Under the pieces are notes generated by a model. That model was given only the letters and a program-made list of their open reading frames with translations. It did no database searches and was not told where the DNA came from. DNA of 29,696 nucleotides from GCA-2699365 sp036160955 (GTDB lineage: Bacteria; Verrucomicrobiota; Verrucomicrobiia; Opitutales; Coraliomargaritaceae), in assembly GCA_036160955.1 (NCBI GenBank), contig JAYYDJ010000043.1:1-29696 (forward strand). The letters are read 5' to 3'. The translations under genes were made by a program, and so were the position numbers. Below are positions 1-8,438 of this stretch, one piece after another. The first letter of the stretch is position 1, and the number at the start of each line of letters is the position of its first letter.

Positions 1-996
1 ATGGCTGAGCTTTTAGTAGATTGTGTCCCCTCACTAGAGAAGTTACGTATGTGTAATAGTGGCACAGAGGCAACTATGTCAGCAATTCGTCTAGCTAGGG
101 GGTTCACTGGACGAGATAAAGTAATCAAATTCACAGGATGCTACCACGGGCACGTAGATTCCCTCTTAGTAAAAGCAGGATCCGGAGCATTAACACTTGG
201 ACACCCTGACAGCTCTGGAATACCTGCTGGATTTGCAGCAGAAACCATAGTACTTGATTATAATGACTCTGCTGCAGTGCAGGCTGTATTTAATGAGCAA
301 GGTAGTGAAATAGCAGCCATTATAGTCGAGCCTTATCCAGCAAATTGCGGACTAATTATGCCAGATACAGGCTATTTAGAATTATTACGTAAACTGTGCA
401 CCGCATATGATAGCGTGTTAATATTCGATGAAGTAATGACAGGTTTTCGGGTCGCTTTAGGAGGCGTACAAGAAATAGTTGGGGTTATGCCCGATCTAAC
501 AGCCATGGGAAAGATTATTGGCGGTGGACTACCTGTCGGTGCTTTTGGTGGTCGTGCAGACATAATGGATCAGCTCGCTCCCCTAGGACCTGTCTACCAA
601 GCAGGCACACTAAGTGGTAATCCACTCGCGATGGCTGCCGGTATTAAAGCTCTAAACAAGCTTAAAATGCTGCAGCCATACTCGCAATTAGAATACTTCG
701 GGAATCGTGTTCGAGATGCTCTTCTCGATACTGCTAAGTCCAAAGGTATAGCACTTCAAGTACCACAAGCAGGGTCTATGTTTGCACTGTTTTTTAGTGA
801 TTGCCCCGTGCGTAATTACAACGATGCAGTTGCGTCAGATACACATCACTTTAAATCACTTTTTAATTACGCTTTATCTCATGGGGTATATTTACCACCT
901 TCTGCCTTCGAGACGTGTTTTATGTGTACCCAGCACAAAGGTGAGGACATAGATACAGCAATTGAAATCTTGTGTAGCGCCATACGTGCACTATGA
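1..996 (+). CDS. hemL: Glutamate-1-semialdehyde 2,1-aminomutase, 5'-truncated by window edge
   Basis: This PLP enzyme converts glutamate-1-semialdehyde to 5-aminolevulinate, the C5-route entry to tetrapyrroles, in the cytosol. The visible 331 residues carry the family blocks NSGTEATMSAIRLARG near residue 20, GCYHGHVDS near 47, FDEVMTGFR near 142 and GKIIGGGLPVG, whose Lys171 (in this frame) should hold PLP. The family is usually about 425-430 residues long. The ATG at base 1 is therefore an internal Met, and roughly 95-100 N-terminal residues lie outside the window. The stop is TGA at 994-996. It faces the ccoP-like gene tail to tail with a 72-base gap. Lying next to a haem-rich oxidase operon is suggestive, but being convergent it is not co-transcribed with it. 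The family call is very secure. Confidence 0.95.
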   Translation: MAELLVDCVPSLEKLRMCNSGTEATMSAIRLARGFTGRDKVIKFTGCYHGHVDSLLVKAGSGALTLGHPDSSGIPAGFAAETIVLDYNDSAAVQAVFNEQGSEIAAIIVEPYPANCGLIMPDTGYLELLRKLCTAYDSVLIFDEVMTGFRVALGGVQEIVGVMPDLTAMGKIIGGGLPVGAFGGRADIMDQLAPLGPVYQAGTLSGNPLAMAAGIKALNKLKMLQPYSQLEYFGNRVRDALLDTAKSKGIALQVPQAGSMFALFFSDCPVRNYNDAVASDTHHFKSLFNYALSHGVYLPPSAFETCFMCTQHKGEDIDTAIEILCSAIRAL

Positions 997-1068
997 TAGG
1001 AGACTCTTTATGACAACCGTGAGAACTACCTAGTAATCGTTGGACCAATAATTTAGATAGTATCGTAT

Positions 1069-1776
1069 TTACTTTATTGGAGTATCTAAATCCACCGGAG
1101 GTTCCATCGGGAATTCTGCAAGTAGCTCCTCTGCCGTCCACTGAGGACCGCGAGCACCGTAGTTGTCAATATAAGCATCCATAGCCTCTACTGTGACCTC
1201 AGGTGCGTCATTACCCCATTCCTGACGAATATAACTAAGAACTGCAGCTATTTGCTTTGGTTTTAAATTTAGACCCTCTGGGCCAAAAGCGGGCATGTTA
1301 CCGTTGTAAGTCATACCATTAACTAAAATTGGTCCCTTTAGACCATTTATCAAGATTCTAGCGAGCCTTTCTTCAGATCCTAAAACCCATTGAGAAGCGA
1401 CTAACGGAGGGAAAGCACCGGGCGCACCCAGTCCACTTGCTTGGTGGCAAGCAATACACTGAGCGCGGTATATTTTCGCACCTATTTCAGCCAATGGCTT
1501 TTCAGGTCTAGGGGCAGCAGCACTTGCTAGTTCCGCCTCTGGATCATAGACATCCCAACGAAATTCTTGCGAGTATTCAGCAAAATAAACACCACCCCAG
1601 AAACATAATGCTGCAAAAGCGAAAAGTAAAAAGATAGGAATTGGTGAGAATCCTTCCCGCGGCTCTTCTTTCTCACGCATCAATTGAGCGTGAATATCTT
1701 GCATATCAGTATCCTGCATATTCGCTTTTTCAAGCGAGGGATTTCCCTTATTCATAGATTTTTGTTCGTCACTCAT
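1069..1776 (-). CDS. ccoP: Monoheme membrane cytochrome c, CcoP-like subunit of cbb3-type oxidase
   Basis: The 235-residue protein has a charged cytoplasmic N-terminus, one membrane span at about residues 46-66, and a periplasmic cytochrome c domain. That domain carries a single CxxCH (C107, C110, H111) and a likely Met ligand at M161 in GNMPAFG. It probably passes electrons to the catalytic subunit. It is the last gene of the respiratory block, and its ATG overlaps the ccoO stop by one base (TAATG on the minus strand). Classical CcoP has two CxxCH motifs, whereas this one has one. The name therefore rests on position and fold, and it could equally be called a cytochrome c subunit of the ACIII-oxidase supercomplex. 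A GGAGG sits 16 bases before the start inside ccoO, probably too far to act as a ribosome site. Confidence 0.82.
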   Translation of the reverse strand: MSDEQKSMNKGNPSLEKANMQDTDMQDIHAQLMREKEEPREGFSPIPIFLLFAFAALCFWGGVYFAEYSQEFRWDVYDPEAELASAAAPRPEKPLAEIGAKIYRAQCIACHQASGLGAPGAFPPLVASQWVLGSEERLARILINGLKGPILVNGMTYNGNMPAFGPEGLNLKPKQIAAVLSYIRQEWGNDAPEVTVEAMDAYIDNYGARGPQWTAEELLAEFPMEPPVDLDTPIK

Positions 1777-2447
1777 TAATCTAAAATTGGCGCCTCCGGT
1801 AAGCTGTAATCGATTTTAAGGCTCAGTAAGTACTCAACTAACGCTACTGCTCTACGAGTCGGAACTATCTCGTAACCATGTTCTAAAGCATATTCTGAAT
1901 CTGCTGGTATAGATATCGCGTTCACGGAAGGATCTCCGTCGATTTTCTGTAAAGTATACAAGAATGCAAATGGTGGCATAATAGAACCCTTTGAAGTAAT
2001 TTGCGGATTATATAAATGCTTGTGGTGCCAATCACGACCAGCATCTCCTTGCAAGCGCCCACCTACATTTGTTAAATCTGGGCCAGTGCGCATCGTTCCT
2101 AAAAGAACCCGTTTCTGGGTAATATAATCACGGGCCACGGATGCGCGAGGTCCCCATCCACGATCCATATCAGCACCGTGGGACTCACGACGTAATTGCT
2201 GGCTATGGCAGTAGATACAACCCATTTCAATATAAACCTGCTTGCCCTGAAGAGCGACGCCACCTTCTAGCCTCGGATACATAGGGTCTCCCTCAACCAT
2301 TACTAAATTACCATCGCCGTCATCTTCTAGTTCCTCTGTTGATAAAGTTAAATTCCCAAACTGCAGATGGCTGGTTAATACAATTCCTGTAAAAGAAAAA
2401 GCGAGGGTAAAGAAAATACCGCAAAATAGTAAGGGTAAATTATTCAT
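1776..2447 (-). CDS. ccoO: cbb3-type cytochrome c oxidase subunit II
   Basis: This is the monoheme cytochrome c subunit that feeds electrons to CcoN. The 223 residues begin with one membrane anchor (about 5-26). The CcoO haem signature GCIYCHSQQLRR follows, with C77, C80 and H81 visible, and a candidate axial Met is M157 in GSIMPPF. The W-G-P-R block after the haem site and TGPDLTNVGGR near 121-131 are typical of the family. The start ATG overlaps the ccoN stop by one base (TAATG). AGGAGG is present upstream, but its 13-base spacer is longer than usual. ccoN, ccoO and the CcoP-like gene form a tightly coupled trio. The assignment is secure. Confidence 0.95.
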   Translation of the reverse strand: MNNLPLLFCGIFFTLAFSFTGIVLTSHLQFGNLTLSTEELEDDGDGNLVMVEGDPMYPRLEGGVALQGKQVYIEMGCIYCHSQQLRRESHGADMDRGWGPRASVARDYITQKRVLLGTMRTGPDLTNVGGRLQGDAGRDWHHKHLYNPQITSKGSIMPPFAFLYTLQKIDGDPSVNAISIPADSEYALEHGYEIVPTRRAVALVEYLLSLKIDYSLPEAPILD

Positions 2448-3934
2448 TATGTCTTACTGCCCTCCTTTTTTGAAAGAAGTAAGGTCGGTCCCTCTTGTTG
2501 TACTCGATTCGCGCCGGCGGAAAATAACATCCAAAAGAAATTTAGCCCAAATGCAATGTGTCCAACCATCAACATTGCCCCAGAAATAGAACGGATAATC
2601 ATGTATGGTCGGGTACTCTTAACTATCTGAAGAAAATCAGGGTAATTGATCGCATCATTCATTTGCGTGCCTTGAATCCAACCACAAATCTGCAATGCAA
2701 AAACCATTAATAAGATACCGAGTGCACACATCCAAAAGTGTACTCTAATAAGCGAAGCTGAAGGCCATTCACGGTTAAGCACTCGAGGCATCAAATAGTA
2801 GACACCACCAAACATAATCATAGCAAAGAAGCCGTACACTCCGTGATGGGCATGTCCAACTGTGAAGTGAGTGAAATGAGTGGTCATGTTCACCGTACGT
2901 AGCGCCATGGTTGAACCAATTATGCTAACAAGCGTGTAATTAACTGCGCCAAAGACAACGAACCGTAGCGTTGGGCTTTTCCACCAGTTTAATCGACTTC
3001 CTATAAGCGTCATATGATGATTGATCGCTACAACGATAACGGGAATTACCATCATCACAGATGCTACAATACCTGCAGATAGTAGCCATACAGGTACAGG
3101 ACCACCGATAAGATGATGTACTCCTGCCCAATTATAAAAAATAGCGAGCGACCAGAAACCCAAAACAGATAAATAGTAGGAATAAATCGGGCGCCCTAAA
3201 ACTTTAGGAATCAAATAATACGCAGTGCCCAGCGCCATCGGAGTGAGCCATAAACCTAAATAATTGTGAGCAAACCACCAATTTGTAACCGATTGAACTA
3301 CGCCTTGAGCAGGTGCCCAAATAATCATTGCTTGAGCTACTATATAGAGCCAAGGAAACCAAAATAAAGCGCCAAGAAAATACCACTGAGAAACATACAC
3401 ATGTTCACCTTTGCGAAAACGAAAGGCCATAATACCCCAAACTCCGATAAGAACATAAGATATTGCAAGCAAAGGAGTCGCATACTTTGGGATTTCAAGC
3501 CACTCGACAGAGGTGATGTCACCTTTTATTATTCCTGCTATACCTACAGTTAATCCTAAGTTCCAGAAGCTACCTGCTATTAGTAGTAAACCGCCATGCC
3601 GTATTGGAGTTCGGCACAATCGTGCAATAATCCAAGTGCAAACCGCAAAAATCATATTATTACCAAAGCCTAGAGCCATTGCGTTCATGTGAGCAGCGCG
3701 CACACGACCAAAAGTGGTCAACTCGGAGCTAGTTGCAAAACTAGGTTCATGTAACTTAATAGCAGCTATCAGGGCTAGTACCGTGCCTGCCATAAGCCAA
3801 AAAATAGCTGAAGTGATAAAAAACAATGACGAGACTCGAAGTGACGCGTCAATTTCGCTTAACTCAGCACGGATGGATGCATCCGCAGAAGAATACGGAG
3901 TCGTTGGCGCTAAATTTTGTGTCTCTTGGCTCAT
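2447..3934 (-). CDS. ccoN: cbb3-type cytochrome c oxidase catalytic subunit I
   Basis: This is the twelve-span haem-copper oxygen reductase subunit that reduces O2 and pumps protons. The 495 residues contain the expected ligands by motif: H82 (RAAHMNAMALG) and H363 for low-spin haem b, H361 in VGHAHHG for haem b3, and H223, H273 and H274 for CuB. Y267, six residues before the HH pair, is the C-family cross-linked tyrosine. Absence of the A-family tyrosine next to the first CuB histidine separates it from aa3 enzymes. A hydrophilic N-terminal extension of about 30 residues precedes the first span. A 53-base gap separates it from ccoS upstream, the widest gap in this part of the operon. High affinity for O2 is a family property and was not measured here. 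Confidence 0.96.
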   Translation of the reverse strand: MSQETQNLAPTTPYSSADASIRAELSEIDASLRVSSLFFITSAIFWLMAGTVLALIAAIKLHEPSFATSSELTTFGRVRAAHMNAMALGFGNNMIFAVCTWIIARLCRTPIRHGGLLLIAGSFWNLGLTVGIAGIIKGDITSVEWLEIPKYATPLLAISYVLIGVWGIMAFRFRKGEHVYVSQWYFLGALFWFPWLYIVAQAMIIWAPAQGVVQSVTNWWFAHNYLGLWLTPMALGTAYYLIPKVLGRPIYSYYLSVLGFWSLAIFYNWAGVHHLIGGPVPVWLLSAGIVASVMMVIPVIVVAINHHMTLIGSRLNWWKSPTLRFVVFGAVNYTLVSIIGSTMALRTVNMTTHFTHFTVGHAHHGVYGFFAMIMFGGVYYLMPRVLNREWPSASLIRVHFWMCALGILLMVFALQICGWIQGTQMNDAINYPDFLQIVKSTRPYMIIRSISGAMLMVGHIAFGLNFFWMLFSAGANRVQQEGPTLLLSKKEGSKT

Positions 3935-3987
3935 AGTTTACTTTTTGAGATCGAAGATCTACTTATATACTTGCATAGCTAAAACTA

Positions 3988-4179
3988 CTATTTATCGGGA
4001 AAATGGTCGGATATTTCACCCTCAGGTTCTTCCTGAGTAAAAATTACTTTTGCTTGCTCATCAAAGTCTCGTAGCTGCCCACGGCGAACAGACCAGTAGA
4101 GCATTGCGACTGCAGACCCAAAAAAAACAATTCCCAGGAGAATTACCGGAAGAAGATCGATATAATTTTCTACGGGCAT
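3988..4179 (-). CDS. ccoS: cbb3-type oxidase maturation protein CcoS-like
   Basis: The 63-residue protein has one membrane span at about residues 9-29. The sequence that follows, YWSVRRGQLRDFDEQAKVIF, matches the CcoS pattern of an aromatic-rich span end, GQ-(F/L)-D-D, and a short acidic tail. CcoS is needed for cofactor insertion into cbb3 oxidase in proteobacteria; the same role here is inferred from position just before ccoN. The start is four bases after the stop of the 93-residue membrane protein. A CcoQ-like subunit is the main alternative, but the GQxxDxxxxA stretch fits CcoS better. Confidence 0.78.
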   Translation of the reverse strand: MPVENYIDLLPVILLGIVFFGSAVAMLYWSVRRGQLRDFDEQAKVIFTQEEPEGEISDHFPDK

Positions 4180-4183
4180 TGCT

Positions 4184-4465
4184 TTATTTGTATGCCTGTA
4201 AAGTTAGAGATTTTGCCTTATCAATAGGGATACGCACAATACCTGATTCTTTATCAATTAATTCATAACGATTCAGCTTGGCAACACCTTCAGCGCGCAC
4301 CGCATCTGCATCACTTTGTCGCTTGTCGCGAACATCCTGATCTGCTGGATCGGATATATTTGGAAGATAGGCGACAAATATGATTAGCGCAAAAATTAAA
4401 ATAGCTCCAATCGCTCCAATGAAGGTAAATAGAGTATTACTCGTGTTGGTTGTAGATTGTTTCAT
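4184..4465 (-). CDS. Small single-span membrane protein at the ACIII-cbb3 junction
   Basis: The 93-residue protein has a single span at about residues 11-34, a charged Asp/Arg-rich linker, and a tail reading IDKESGIVRIPIDKAKSL. From memory, tails of this type (W/L-D-x-x-x-G-V-V-R-I-P-I-x-x-A) recur in small proteins encoded in ACIII clusters of PVC bacteria, but I cannot verify that here. The role is unknown. Eight bases separate it from actF upstream and four from ccoS downstream, so it belongs to the operon. It is a candidate linker or accessory subunit between the quinol-oxidising complex and the oxidase. It has no haem or cysteine motif. Confidence 0.8.
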   Translation of the reverse strand: MKQSTTNTSNTLFTFIGAIGAILIFALIIFVAYLPNISDPADQDVRDKRQSDADAVRAEGVAKLNRYELIDKESGIVRIPIDKAKSLTLQAYK

Positions 4466-4473
4466 TGTTTAAA

Positions 4474-5712
4474 TTACTCAGCGTAGTCAATCGACTTTAG
4501 TATGTTAGGATCCCGAATCGGGATTGGCTCTGTCTTTCTCATACTCCTACAGTAAGCCCAAATACAAAATCCACCAACACCAATAATAGCCGCGAAATCA
4601 AATAAAGAAATAGTAAAAGGACGGACGGTGTAACCATTCTCAGATGGAATTTTACCAGGTATTATATTCCAAAAAAGATCGACTATATGAAAAACTAGGA
4701 TCCAAGCAGAAACAGCAACTGTGCGCCACACCACTACCTTTGTTTTATACCACAGAAGGACGATGAACGGTGTTAAGAAATGCCCAAAAATCAGTAACAT
4801 ACTCACTGGCCACCAACCATTTTTCTCGCGAATATTATACCAAAAAGTTTCTTCAGGGATGTTTGCATTATAAATCAAGAAATATTGAGAAAAACTAATA
4901 TAAGCCCAAAAAATCGTAAATGCTAACATCATGCATGCAATATCGTAGCGATGCGCCTGTTTTAAAATGCCCTTAAGAGAACCTTTACAGGCTGAAATTA
5001 CAGAAATTATTAGTAGCGCACTAAGTGCTGCTCGCATCGAAGCAGCAAAGAACCATACACCGTACATTGTTGAGAACCAGTGATACTCCAGCGACTTGAA
5101 CCAATCAATTGAACCGATTGTGGCTGCTCCTGCACACACAAATAGACCTACTGAAGAAAGACGCCGAGCCTTATGGGTATTGGCAATGTCACCTGTCTTA
5201 TCTGTATCGAAAGACCATTTTCTAAGTAACCCAGCAACCAATACAAATGTAGCAAATATACCAACAGCACGAAAAATAAAAAATCCGTGATTAAGATACG
5301 GTTGTTTCCATGTAAAAATAGGATCCTCACCAACAGTTCCATGCCCAGGCAGAGCATTTGTACCATCTAACCATTTCCACAATAAGCCGGATTGGTCAGT
5401 GTAGGTAATAGCTAAAAGTGGGATAAAAAGGATAAAAATAACCGGGAAGACAGCGAAAAAATGCTCACACTGGCGACGTAAAATTGTCGGCCAGCGAGCA
5501 TGAAAGACATACCAAATTTGAGTAAGAAAGAGCATGCCAATAGCTATCGATAGCCAAAAGCCGATACCAATGAGCCAGCTCATAAGTGGTCGTACCTCCT
5601 GATTTTGCACACCATGGTACAGTCCAAACAAAGCCACGGCGGAAGAAACTGAGCCTACAACAAAAGCAATGCCAGCAACCTTTGAATTTGAAATAGCTAG
5701 ATCAGATCTCAT
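4474..5712 (-). CDS. actF: Alternative complex III subunit ActF, NrfD-like membrane protein
   Basis: The 412-residue polytopic membrane protein has about ten hydrophobic segments and no cofactor motif. Length and position (between actE and the oxidase genes) match ActF, the smaller of the two PsrC/NrfD-type subunits of quinol:cytochrome c/acceptor oxidoreductase. ActF is a paralogue of ActC and is thought to help form a proton path. The hydrophobic loop with YHWFSTMYGVWFFAAS around residues 211-226 is typical of the family. The stop of actE lies two bases upstream, so the two are probably translated together. No Shine-Dalgarno is visible. The call is secure from family plus gene order. Confidence 0.92.
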   Translation of the reverse strand: MRSDLAISNSKVAGIAFVVGSVSSAVALFGLYHGVQNQEVRPLMSWLIGIGFWLSIAIGMLFLTQIWYVFHARWPTILRRQCEHFFAVFPVIFILFIPLLAITYTDQSGLLWKWLDGTNALPGHGTVGEDPIFTWKQPYLNHGFFIFRAVGIFATFVLVAGLLRKWSFDTDKTGDIANTHKARRLSSVGLFVCAGAATIGSIDWFKSLEYHWFSTMYGVWFFAASMRAALSALLIISVISACKGSLKGILKQAHRYDIACMMLAFTIFWAYISFSQYFLIYNANIPEETFWYNIREKNGWWPVSMLLIFGHFLTPFIVLLWYKTKVVVWRTVAVSAWILVFHIVDLFWNIIPGKIPSENGYTVRPFTISLFDFAAIIGVGGFCIWAYCRSMRKTEPIPIRDPNILKSIDYAE

Positions 5713-5714
5713 GA

Positions 5715-6368
5715 TTATAATCCCAGATCAAGACGTTGAACTGCAGACAAGTCACTTGCCTTAGCATTTTGTGAAGTTTGTAAAGCGCGCATATATAAAA
5801 CAACAGCCCAGCGTTCTTTTGGACTCATTCGATCCTTCAATCCATACATTAGCCCCTTTCCATTGGAAATAACATCATAAAGATACCCATCTTCAGCATC
5901 TCTTAAACGATCATCATGGTAAGTCGCCGCTAATACTCCGTACTGTTTGACGACGCCATTTCCATCTCCTGCTGCACCATGACAAGTCGTACAAAAAATA
6001 TCGTATTTTAAATGGCCAAGCTGCATCAGTTCATTGCTCGCTTTAATTGGTATTTTTTGAACAAATTCACCATCAGAAGACTTGCCAAAATTATAAACAG
6101 TATCACCGAGATGCGAATCGCTGAAATCTTCTGAAAAAACCTCTACTTGATTGTGGTAATTGCCTCTTGCAACAGAATTGATTGGAATTGGTCGATCATT
6201 GCGACCATCAGCAAAAAACTGATTTTCTGCCTGCGGCTTATAGCGAGCCTGCCGATCCATATCAGGGAAAACCTCTATGGGTGGCTTTTTGCTAGTGCTC
6301 CCACGAAAACCAAGTATAGACACAGTCGCGACTACAATAAATGCATATATAATCAAAAATGTGCGCAT
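5715..6368 (-). CDS. actE: Alternative complex III subunit ActE, monoheme cytochrome c
   Basis: The 217-residue protein has an N-terminal anchor or signal (about 3-20) and one cytochrome c domain with C126, C129 and H130 in FCTTCHGAAGDGNG. A glycine/methionine-rich segment downstream (GKGLMYGLKDRM, residues 170-181) should contain the axial Met. ActE carries electrons from the ActA/ActB core towards the acceptor. No lipobox cysteine is seen at the N-terminus, so the protein is probably held by its uncleaved hydrophobic helix. Nine bases separate it from actD. A strong GAGGAGGT lies about 19 bases before the ATG, within the last codons of actD. That spacing is too long for normal use. Confidence 0.93.
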   Translation of the reverse strand: MRTFLIIYAFIVVATVSILGFRGSTSKKPPIEVFPDMDRQARYKPQAENQFFADGRNDRPIPINSVARGNYHNQVEVFSEDFSDSHLGDTVYNFGKSSDGEFVQKIPIKASNELMQLGHLKYDIFCTTCHGAAGDGNGVVKQYGVLAATYHDDRLRDAEDGYLYDVISNGKGLMYGLKDRMSPKERWAVVLYMRALQTSQNAKASDLSAVQRLDLGL

Positions 6369-6377
6369 AACAGTATT

Positions 6378-6908
6378 CTATTTAGTTACCTCCTCGATAT
6401 CTGTTCCACCAATTTGCTCTAAAAATTGACGGGTCAGATTAGAGTCAAATTTGGGATCTCGAGACTCAATAGCAATCACCAGACGTTCTCCTGAAACTTC
6501 GAGAAAAGTTTCGCTGTTAAAAAGTGAATTGTAGTGCTGCGGAAGTAGATTTGTTAAAAACATACCACCGAGTGTACCAAATGCTGCGAGTAATATAGTG
6601 AGCTCATACATAACTGGAAATGGAAATACCGGACTAAAAAATGGCTTTCCCCCAACTATCAAAGGATAGTCAAAATAATTCATATACCAAACAAGTAAGG
6701 TACCTAAAGTAAATCCAGTAATACCACCTAAGAAAGTAAAAATCGGTACCTTTGAGCGGGCTTGCCCCTGTGCTTTAGGCATACCATGAACGGGAAAAGA
6801 TGAGTACGTATCCCACTTTTTATATCCAGCATCTCGTACTTTCTCGGCAGCGTGGTAGAAAGAAGGGGTATCTGCAAAAGATGCAATTATGCCATACGAA
6901 TCAGCCAT
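6378..6908 (-). CDS. actD: Alternative complex III subunit ActD (DUF3341 type)
   Basis: The 176-residue protein has a cytoplasmic N-terminal part (YGIIASFADTPSFYHAAEKV) resembling a small ferredoxin-like fold, then two membrane spans (about 57-78 and 100-122), then a soluble tail. This matches ActD, a structural subunit without cofactors that contacts the membrane domain. Its start overlaps the actC stop by one base (TAATG). It has the best ribosome-binding site in the window: AGGAGG at 6918-6923 on the minus strand, nine bases before the ATG. That confirms the start choice. Confidence 0.92.
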   Translation of the reverse strand: MADSYGIIASFADTPSFYHAAEKVRDAGYKKWDTYSSFPVHGMPKAQGQARSKVPIFTFLGGITGFTLGTLLVWYMNYFDYPLIVGGKPFFSPVFPFPVMYELTILLAAFGTLGGMFLTNLLPQHYNSLFNSETFLEVSGERLVIAIESRDPKFDSNLTRQFLEQIGGTDIEEVTK

Positions 6909-8404
6909 TAGTTCTCTCCTCCTTTAGAATCCTGATGACCGTGCGGATCGGCTGCCGGCATCACAAACTTAACTTCTGCAATTGGAAGTAAGGGCAAGAA
7001 CCTAAGAAACAAAAGAAATAATATACTAAACAAACCAAAAGTACCAAAGAAAGTAAAAATGTCTACAATGGTTGGGGAATAGTAGCCCCATGAGCTTGGT
7101 AAGAAGTCATTAGCAAGGGATGTAACAGTAATTACAAAACGCTCAAACCACATACCCACATTAATAAAAATAGACATAACCCAAACAAGTGCGGCATTAC
7201 GACGAACTGCGCTAAACCAAAATAACTGAGGCGTAAATACATTACACCCGAACATCATATAGTAAGCCCAAGAATACTGACCAAAGCCGCGGTTAATGAA
7301 GGCAAAGCTCTCATAAGGGTTAGCTCCATACCAAGCGATAAAGAACTCCATAATGTAGGCATAGCCAACTATAGATCCAGTACCCAAGCAAATTTTACAC
7401 ATATTATCAATGTGTCGCTGAGTTATCAGGTCATGCAGGCCGTAAATTGCACGTAAGGGTAGCATTAGAGTAAGGACCATGCCAAATCCTGAGAAAATTG
7501 CGCCAGCAACGAAATATGGAGGGAAAATTGTGGTATGCCATCCAGGTAATTGGGCAGCGGCAAAGTCAAAAGAAACGATAGTATGAACAGACAAGACAAG
7601 CGGCGTAGAAAGACCTGCTAAGATTAGATATGCCATTTCATAATTGCGCCAATGATTGCCAGCATTTCTCCAACCCATAGCCAATAATCCATAAAAATAT
7701 TTCCTAAATATATCCATTGCTTTAACTAAAAAATTAGATCCGCTGTAAGCGTCCAACTTTAAGCGTTGCAAAGCACGATCACGTAATACTCCCAAATCTG
7801 GTATCATACCCATATACCAAAATAGTACCGATACTGTGCCGTACGTAGAGACTGCAAAAACATCCCATTCTAGTGGTGATCGAAACTGCGGCCAAATTGC
7901 ATTAGCGTTGGGGAGAGGAAATAACCACCAAGCAAACCATACTCGCCCTACATGGAATAAAGGGAAAATACCTGCACAGACTACAGCAAAAATTGTCATT
8001 GCCTCTGCAGCACGATTAATCGATGTGCGCCAACCTTGTTTCAGCAAGCAGAGCACAGCAGAGATAAGTGTACCGGCATGACCAATACCAATCCAAAAAA
8101 CAAAGTTAACAATAGCCCAACCCCAATTGATCGGATTGGCCAAACCCCAGACGCCAACACCAGTACTAACAAGCCAGAGTAGCCCCATCCCAGTAAAAGC
8201 TGCTGTGATTAAAGCTACTGCCATACAAACCCACCACCATGTCGGTGTGGGCGTTTCTACGATGCGACAAATTTTATCGGTTACCCAACCAAAACTGCGC
8301 TGGCTACCAACTAGTGGTTGCTCGATGAGCTCCGCAGGATCGACTTTAGCTAAAAGCGATGCCTGCGAATTATCTACCAAACTATCATCTATATGAATTG
8401 CCAT
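6908..8404 (-). CDS. actC: Alternative complex III subunit ActC, NrfD/PsrC-like quinol-site subunit
   Basis: The 498-residue polytopic protein has about ten spans and belongs to the NrfD/PsrC family. It has an acidic N-terminal cytoplasmic segment and the typical FPLFHVGRVWFAWWLFPLPN stretch around residues 153-172. In characterised ACIII complexes ActC holds the quinol site close to the [3Fe-4S] cluster of ActB; that assignment is carried over by homology. It is followed directly by actD and preceded by actB with a 34-base gap. No Shine-Dalgarno is visible before the ATG, where the sequence is nearly all A/T. Confidence 0.95.
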   Translation of the reverse strand: MAIHIDDSLVDNSQASLLAKVDPAELIEQPLVGSQRSFGWVTDKICRIVETPTPTWWWVCMAVALITAAFTGMGLLWLVSTGVGVWGLANPINWGWAIVNFVFWIGIGHAGTLISAVLCLLKQGWRTSINRAAEAMTIFAVVCAGIFPLFHVGRVWFAWWLFPLPNANAIWPQFRSPLEWDVFAVSTYGTVSVLFWYMGMIPDLGVLRDRALQRLKLDAYSGSNFLVKAMDIFRKYFYGLLAMGWRNAGNHWRNYEMAYLILAGLSTPLVLSVHTIVSFDFAAAQLPGWHTTIFPPYFVAGAIFSGFGMVLTLMLPLRAIYGLHDLITQRHIDNMCKICLGTGSIVGYAYIMEFFIAWYGANPYESFAFINRGFGQYSWAYYMMFGCNVFTPQLFWFSAVRRNAALVWVMSIFINVGMWFERFVITVTSLANDFLPSSWGYYSPTIVDIFTFFGTFGLFSILFLLFLRFLPLLPIAEVKFVMPAADPHGHQDSKGGEN

Positions 8405-8438
8405 TATTTTATATAAAATACTTAAAATATAATTAAAA

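Noticed and set aside
1052..1090. Eight-base inverted repeat TTTAGATA/TATCTAAA between hemL and the ccoP-like gene
   Set aside because: The 23-base loop, AT-only character and lack of a T-run make it a poor terminator; it also overlaps the ccoP-like stop.
5096..5366. Overlapping frames inside actF on both strands
   Set aside because: actF is a clear membrane-protein gene throughout this stretch; the other frames have composition typical of antisense or shifted reading.
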